Below, one piece after another: positions 6,086-7,475 of a stretch of DNA of 7,475 nt (its first letter is position 1; each line of letters begins with the position of its first letter). The DNA lies in the NCBI GenBank assembly GCA_030616465.1, contig JAUWXH010000087.1, positions 1-7,475 of the forward strand. The letters are read 5' to 3'. The notes under the pieces are model-generated. The model was not told the DNA's origin, did no database searches, and was given only the letters and a program-made list of their open reading frames with translations. The stretch is from Planctomycetota bacterium (GTDB taxonomy: Bacteria > Planctomycetota > Phycisphaerae > UBA1845 > Fen-1342). A program made the position numbers and the translations under genes.

Positions 6086-6537
6086 AGCCAAACGGAAGCG
6101 GCAAGGGCGAACCTGAAAGGTTCGCCCAACGGTTCGAGGACCTACGAGTCTGGCAAACGGCACGGGAGTTAGCCAAGGGCCTGTATCGTGCGACCGAGAC
6201 GCAGCGCCTGCGACAGGATTGGGCGTTGCGGCATCAGATGCGCAAAGCGGCGATCAGCATCGGCAGCAACATCGCCGAGGGCTACGAACGGGGCACGAGG
6301 AGGCAGTTCATCGAGTTCTGCTTTATCGCGAAAGGATCAGCCGGCGAGCTTCGCAGCCAGATTATTACGGCGCATGACATTGGCCTGCTCGATGAAGCAG
6401 CGTACAAATGGTTGTTAGATAAAGCGGAAGAATGCTCAAGACAGCTCGCTGCTTTCATTCGCCATCTTCAGCGAACAGAGAGGACGATCCCCGGATTGAA
6501 GCACCATTATGCTGGCGAGGCGACGCCGAATGCGTAA
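6046..6537 (+). CDS. S23 / four-helix-bundle protein (23S rRNA intervening-sequence protein family)
   Basis: Residues 26-145 match the four-helix-bundle family first named for open frames inside 23S rRNA intervening sequences and related to the Avd accessory protein of diversity-generating retroelements. The family signature is clear: FEDLRVWQTARELAKGLY (30-47), the central AISIGSNIAEGYERG (69-83) followed by RRQFIEFCFIAKGSAGEL (85-102), and a last helix at about 116-145. Known members form basic pentameric barrels; their cellular task is unresolved. At 163 residues it is longer than the usual 115-125. The extra N-terminus (1-25) is largely translated octamer repeat (GKWERGKVG). No ATG precedes the core; the only starts are GTG at 6046 and GTG at 6070, both inside the repeat. 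An in-frame TAG at 6031-6033 blocks anything further upstream. Lower G+C and odd placement mark it as acquired. Confidence 0.9.
   Translation: MGKWERGKVGTWEKPNGSGKGEPERFAQRFEDLRVWQTARELAKGLYRATETQRLRQDWALRHQMRKAAISIGSNIAEGYERGTRRQFIEFCFIAKGSAGELRSQIITAHDIGLLDEAAYKWLLDKAEECSRQLAAFIRHLQRTERTIPGLKHHYAGEATPNA
6105..6127 (+). repeat. Perfect 9-bp hairpin in the start of the S23 gene
   Basis: GGGCGAACC (6105-6113) is perfectly complementary to GGTTCGCCC (6119-6127), loop TGAAA. It covers codons 20 to 28 of the S23 frame, just before the conserved core. No T-tract follows. It could affect translation or belong to the folded ends of the element. Confidence 0.6.
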
Positions 6538-6606
6538 CTACGTTCGGAAACAGGTCATTAGTAACGGAATCGGCACGACCGTTCGCGGGGCTCCCCTAAC
6601 GCGAGC
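6538..6606. other. Spacer between S23 gene and right repeat arm
   Basis: This 69-base stretch has no gene. It holds two weak hairpins, AACGG/CCGTT (6563-6567 with 6579-6583) and TCGCG/CGCGA (6583-6587 with 6600-6604), which share one base. The second has a G/C-rich interior and no T-tract. They may form the 3' end of the S23 transcript. Confidence 0.35.
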
Positions 6607-6638
6607 CTTCCCACTTTCCCACTTTCCCACTTTCCCAC
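6607..6638 (-). repeat. Inverted octamer array, four copies
   Basis: CTTCCCAC is followed by three TTTCCCAC units. On the minus strand this reads three GTGGGAAA then GTGGGAAG. It is the right arm matching 6038-6085. Its pyrimidine-rich strand lies directly before the start of the downstream coiled-coil gene, where a ribosome binding site would normally be. Confidence 0.95.
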
Positions 6639-6648
6639 GGACGTGGAA

Positions 6649-7254
6649 ATGAACTTCTTCACTTGGCTGACGACGAAACGCAAGACGCTGGCGACGATGA
6701 GCGTGTCCGAGTTGCGCGCCCAGGAAATGCTCCTGGAGAACGAGCGCAACCGCATGCAGGCCAAGATGGGCAAGCTCGCCGGCGAAAAGCAGAAAATCGT
6801 CGAACGCGGCGCGAAAGAGAAAACCCCCGAGCTCCGCCGCACGTTCGCCCAGCAGTTCGACCTGCTGCACACCGAGCAGATGATGATCGGCCGGCATCTC
6901 AATATTCGCAGTAAGGAGCTGCTGACCGTCTCGCGCCTGCGGATGCTGCGGGAGAGCAGCCAGCGGTCGCGGCTGGGAGCCGGGGCGCTGCCCACCATCC
7001 GCGAGGGCGATCTGGCCACGATCGAGCGGCTGATCGAGAACGACAAGATCACCAGCGAGATGTACCAGGAGCGGCTGGATGAGATCCTCCAGATCGGGGT
7101 CGCGGCCGACGAGGCCGCCGCCGGCGTCTCACCCGCCGCCCAGGAGTTGCTCAAGGTCTGGAACGACATGGACGCCGGGCTGATCAAGGACACCAACGCC
7201 GCGTTTGATGAAGCCGAGAAGCGCGTTCGTGAGCAGCACGCGGCGGAAGGGTAG
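6649..7254 (+). CDS. ESCRT-III/PspA-like coiled-coil protein, paralogue of the upstream protein
   Basis: A 201-residue, almost wholly helical, charged protein. A short aromatic/basic leader (NFFTWLTTKRK, 2-12) could insert in membrane. From A24 the signature AQ-x3-LE-x2-R-x5-K-x3-L-x2-E-x7-GA (24-55) recurs with identical spacing in the 483-residue protein at 293-324; over 53 ungapped columns I count 13 identities. A second long helix (about 61-107) contains SRLRMLRE, recalling the RLE-type segment of archaeal CdvB and CHMP proteins. A linker (108-118) leads to two or more shorter helices, ending acidic then basic. No enzyme motif is visible. I prefer ATG 6649 over GTG 6643: both have poor binding sites now, but removal of the inserted element restores GAGGA seven bases before ATG 6649. 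Probably a membrane-associated polymer-forming subunit; PspA, CdvB and a generic coiled coil are the alternatives. Confidence 0.8.
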   Translation: MNFFTWLTTKRKTLATMSVSELRAQEMLLENERNRMQAKMGKLAGEKQKIVERGAKEKTPELRRTFAQQFDLLHTEQMMIGRHLNIRSKELLTVSRLRMLRESSQRSRLGAGALPTIREGDLATIERLIENDKITSEMYQERLDEILQIGVAADEAAAGVSPAAQELLKVWNDMDAGLIKDTNAAFDEAEKRVREQHAAEG

Positions 7255-7274
7255 TCGCCGGAGCAGATGGGCTG

Positions 7275-7475
7275 GTGAACAAGGACAAGCTCGTGATGGC
7301 CGCAGAGGGCAAGAGTCCAGCGCAGACGAGGTTGATGCTGGCGCCGCCGGTGAACGACGTGCTCCTGGCGGAGATTGTCCGCCGCATCGCCGCCCACCTG
7401 CCGGATTGCTGCATCGTGCTGTTCGGTTCGTACGCGTATGGTGAGGCGCGAGAGGAGAGCGACGTTGATCTGCTG
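7275..7475 (+). CDS. Minimal nucleotidyltransferase (MNT/MntA-like), 3' end outside window
   Basis: The open frame runs past the window end; 67 residues are visible. Residues 51-66 read GS-Y-A-Y-G, then seven residues, then DVDL: the GS...D-x-D metal and nucleotide site of the DNA polymerase beta-like nucleotidyltransferases. The helix before it (about 27-42) and the hydrophobic strand CCIVLF (45-50) fit the fold. Minimal members of this family (MntA) often pair with a HEPN protein (HepT) as toxin-antitoxin systems, with MntA adding AMP to HepT. Whether a HEPN gene follows cannot be seen. I chose GTG 7275, 12 bases after GGAG (7260-7263); ATG 7296 is an alternative and keeps the whole fold. 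It begins 20 bases after the coiled-coil gene on the same strand, so it may be co-transcribed without sharing a function. Confidence 0.75.
   Translation, partial: MNKDKLVMAAEGKSPAQTRLMLAPPVNDVLLAEIVRRIAAHLPDCCIVLFGSYAYGEAREESDVDLL

Larger units (their letters stand above)
6038..6638. mobile_element. S23-gene element bounded by inverted GTGGGAAA arrays
   Basis: This 601-base unit starts with six direct copies of GTGGGAA(A/C/G) and ends with four copies of the reverse complement. Between them lies one gene for an S23/four-helix-bundle protein. Composition drops inside it: by hand count 6361-6540 is 50 percent G+C, while samples of the downstream gene are near 60 to 78 percent. The arms could form a stem of about 32 bp in RNA or single-stranded DNA. 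The layout recalls 23S rRNA intervening sequences, which carry S23 genes and are cut out of rRNA by RNase III at their terminal stem. No transposase and no clear target duplication are visible. The insertion separates two coiled-coil paralogues that otherwise would be adjacent. Confidence 0.6.

Noticed and set aside
4816..6129. 437-residue open frame on the minus strand
   Set aside because: Antisense to the winged-helix/coiled-coil gene and running into the octamer repeat. Low-complexity Arg/Leu composition, no motif.
6038..6638. CRISPR array
   Set aside because: The 8-base units are directly contiguous with no spacers and the two arrays are inverted to each other.

Overview
The window is GC-rich bacterial DNA with a Gram-negative cell envelope gene (Kdo transferase), a LolA-like exported protein carrying a GEGPFPLPFGQ motif that I associate with planctomycetes, and a Hanks-type kinase fused to zinc ribbons. 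Together these suggest a member of the Planctomycetota or a close relative. This is inferred from protein style, not from a marker gene.

Layout. Positions 1-229 hold no gene I can support, only three hairpins, one with a T-tract. waaA lies on the minus strand (230-1528) and diverges from a LolA-like gene (1652-2485). A structured gap of 279 bases follows. A plus-strand series then begins: a four-helix membrane protein (2765-3178), a soluble Ser/Thr kinase with two C-terminal zinc ribbons (3222-4292), a small membrane protein with one zinc ribbon (4299-4589), and a 483-residue protein (4582-6033) with an unknown N-terminal domain, a probable winged helix and a charged coiled-coil domain. Next comes a 601-base element (6038-6638) carrying an S23/four-helix-bundle protein gene between inverted arrays of the octamer GTGGGAAA. 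After it lie a second coiled-coil protein (6649-7254) and the start of a minimal nucleotidyltransferase gene that runs off the window (7275-7475).

Main interpretation. The two coiled-coil proteins align without gaps over 53 residues, starting at an AQ-x3-LE-x2-R-x5-K-x3-L-x2-E-x7-GA signature. Their charge pattern, short amphipathic leader and helical layout resemble ESCRT-III/Snf7 (CHMP, CdvB) or PspA/Vipp1 proteins. They sit directly after two zinc-ribbon proteins, one a kinase and one membrane-anchored, whose ribbons have the same cysteine spacing. The simplest reading is a kinase-controlled membrane-associated module with two ESCRT-III-like subunits. Homology to ESCRT-III is inferred by eye and untested.

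The S23 element appears to have split this operon. If bases 6038-6638 are removed in silico, the flanks rejoin so that a Shine-Dalgarno sequence (GAGGA) forms seven bases before the ATG of the second coiled-coil gene, 15 bases after the stop of the first. The element's terminal inverted repeats recall 23S rRNA intervening sequences, which also encode S23 proteins and fold as long terminal stems.
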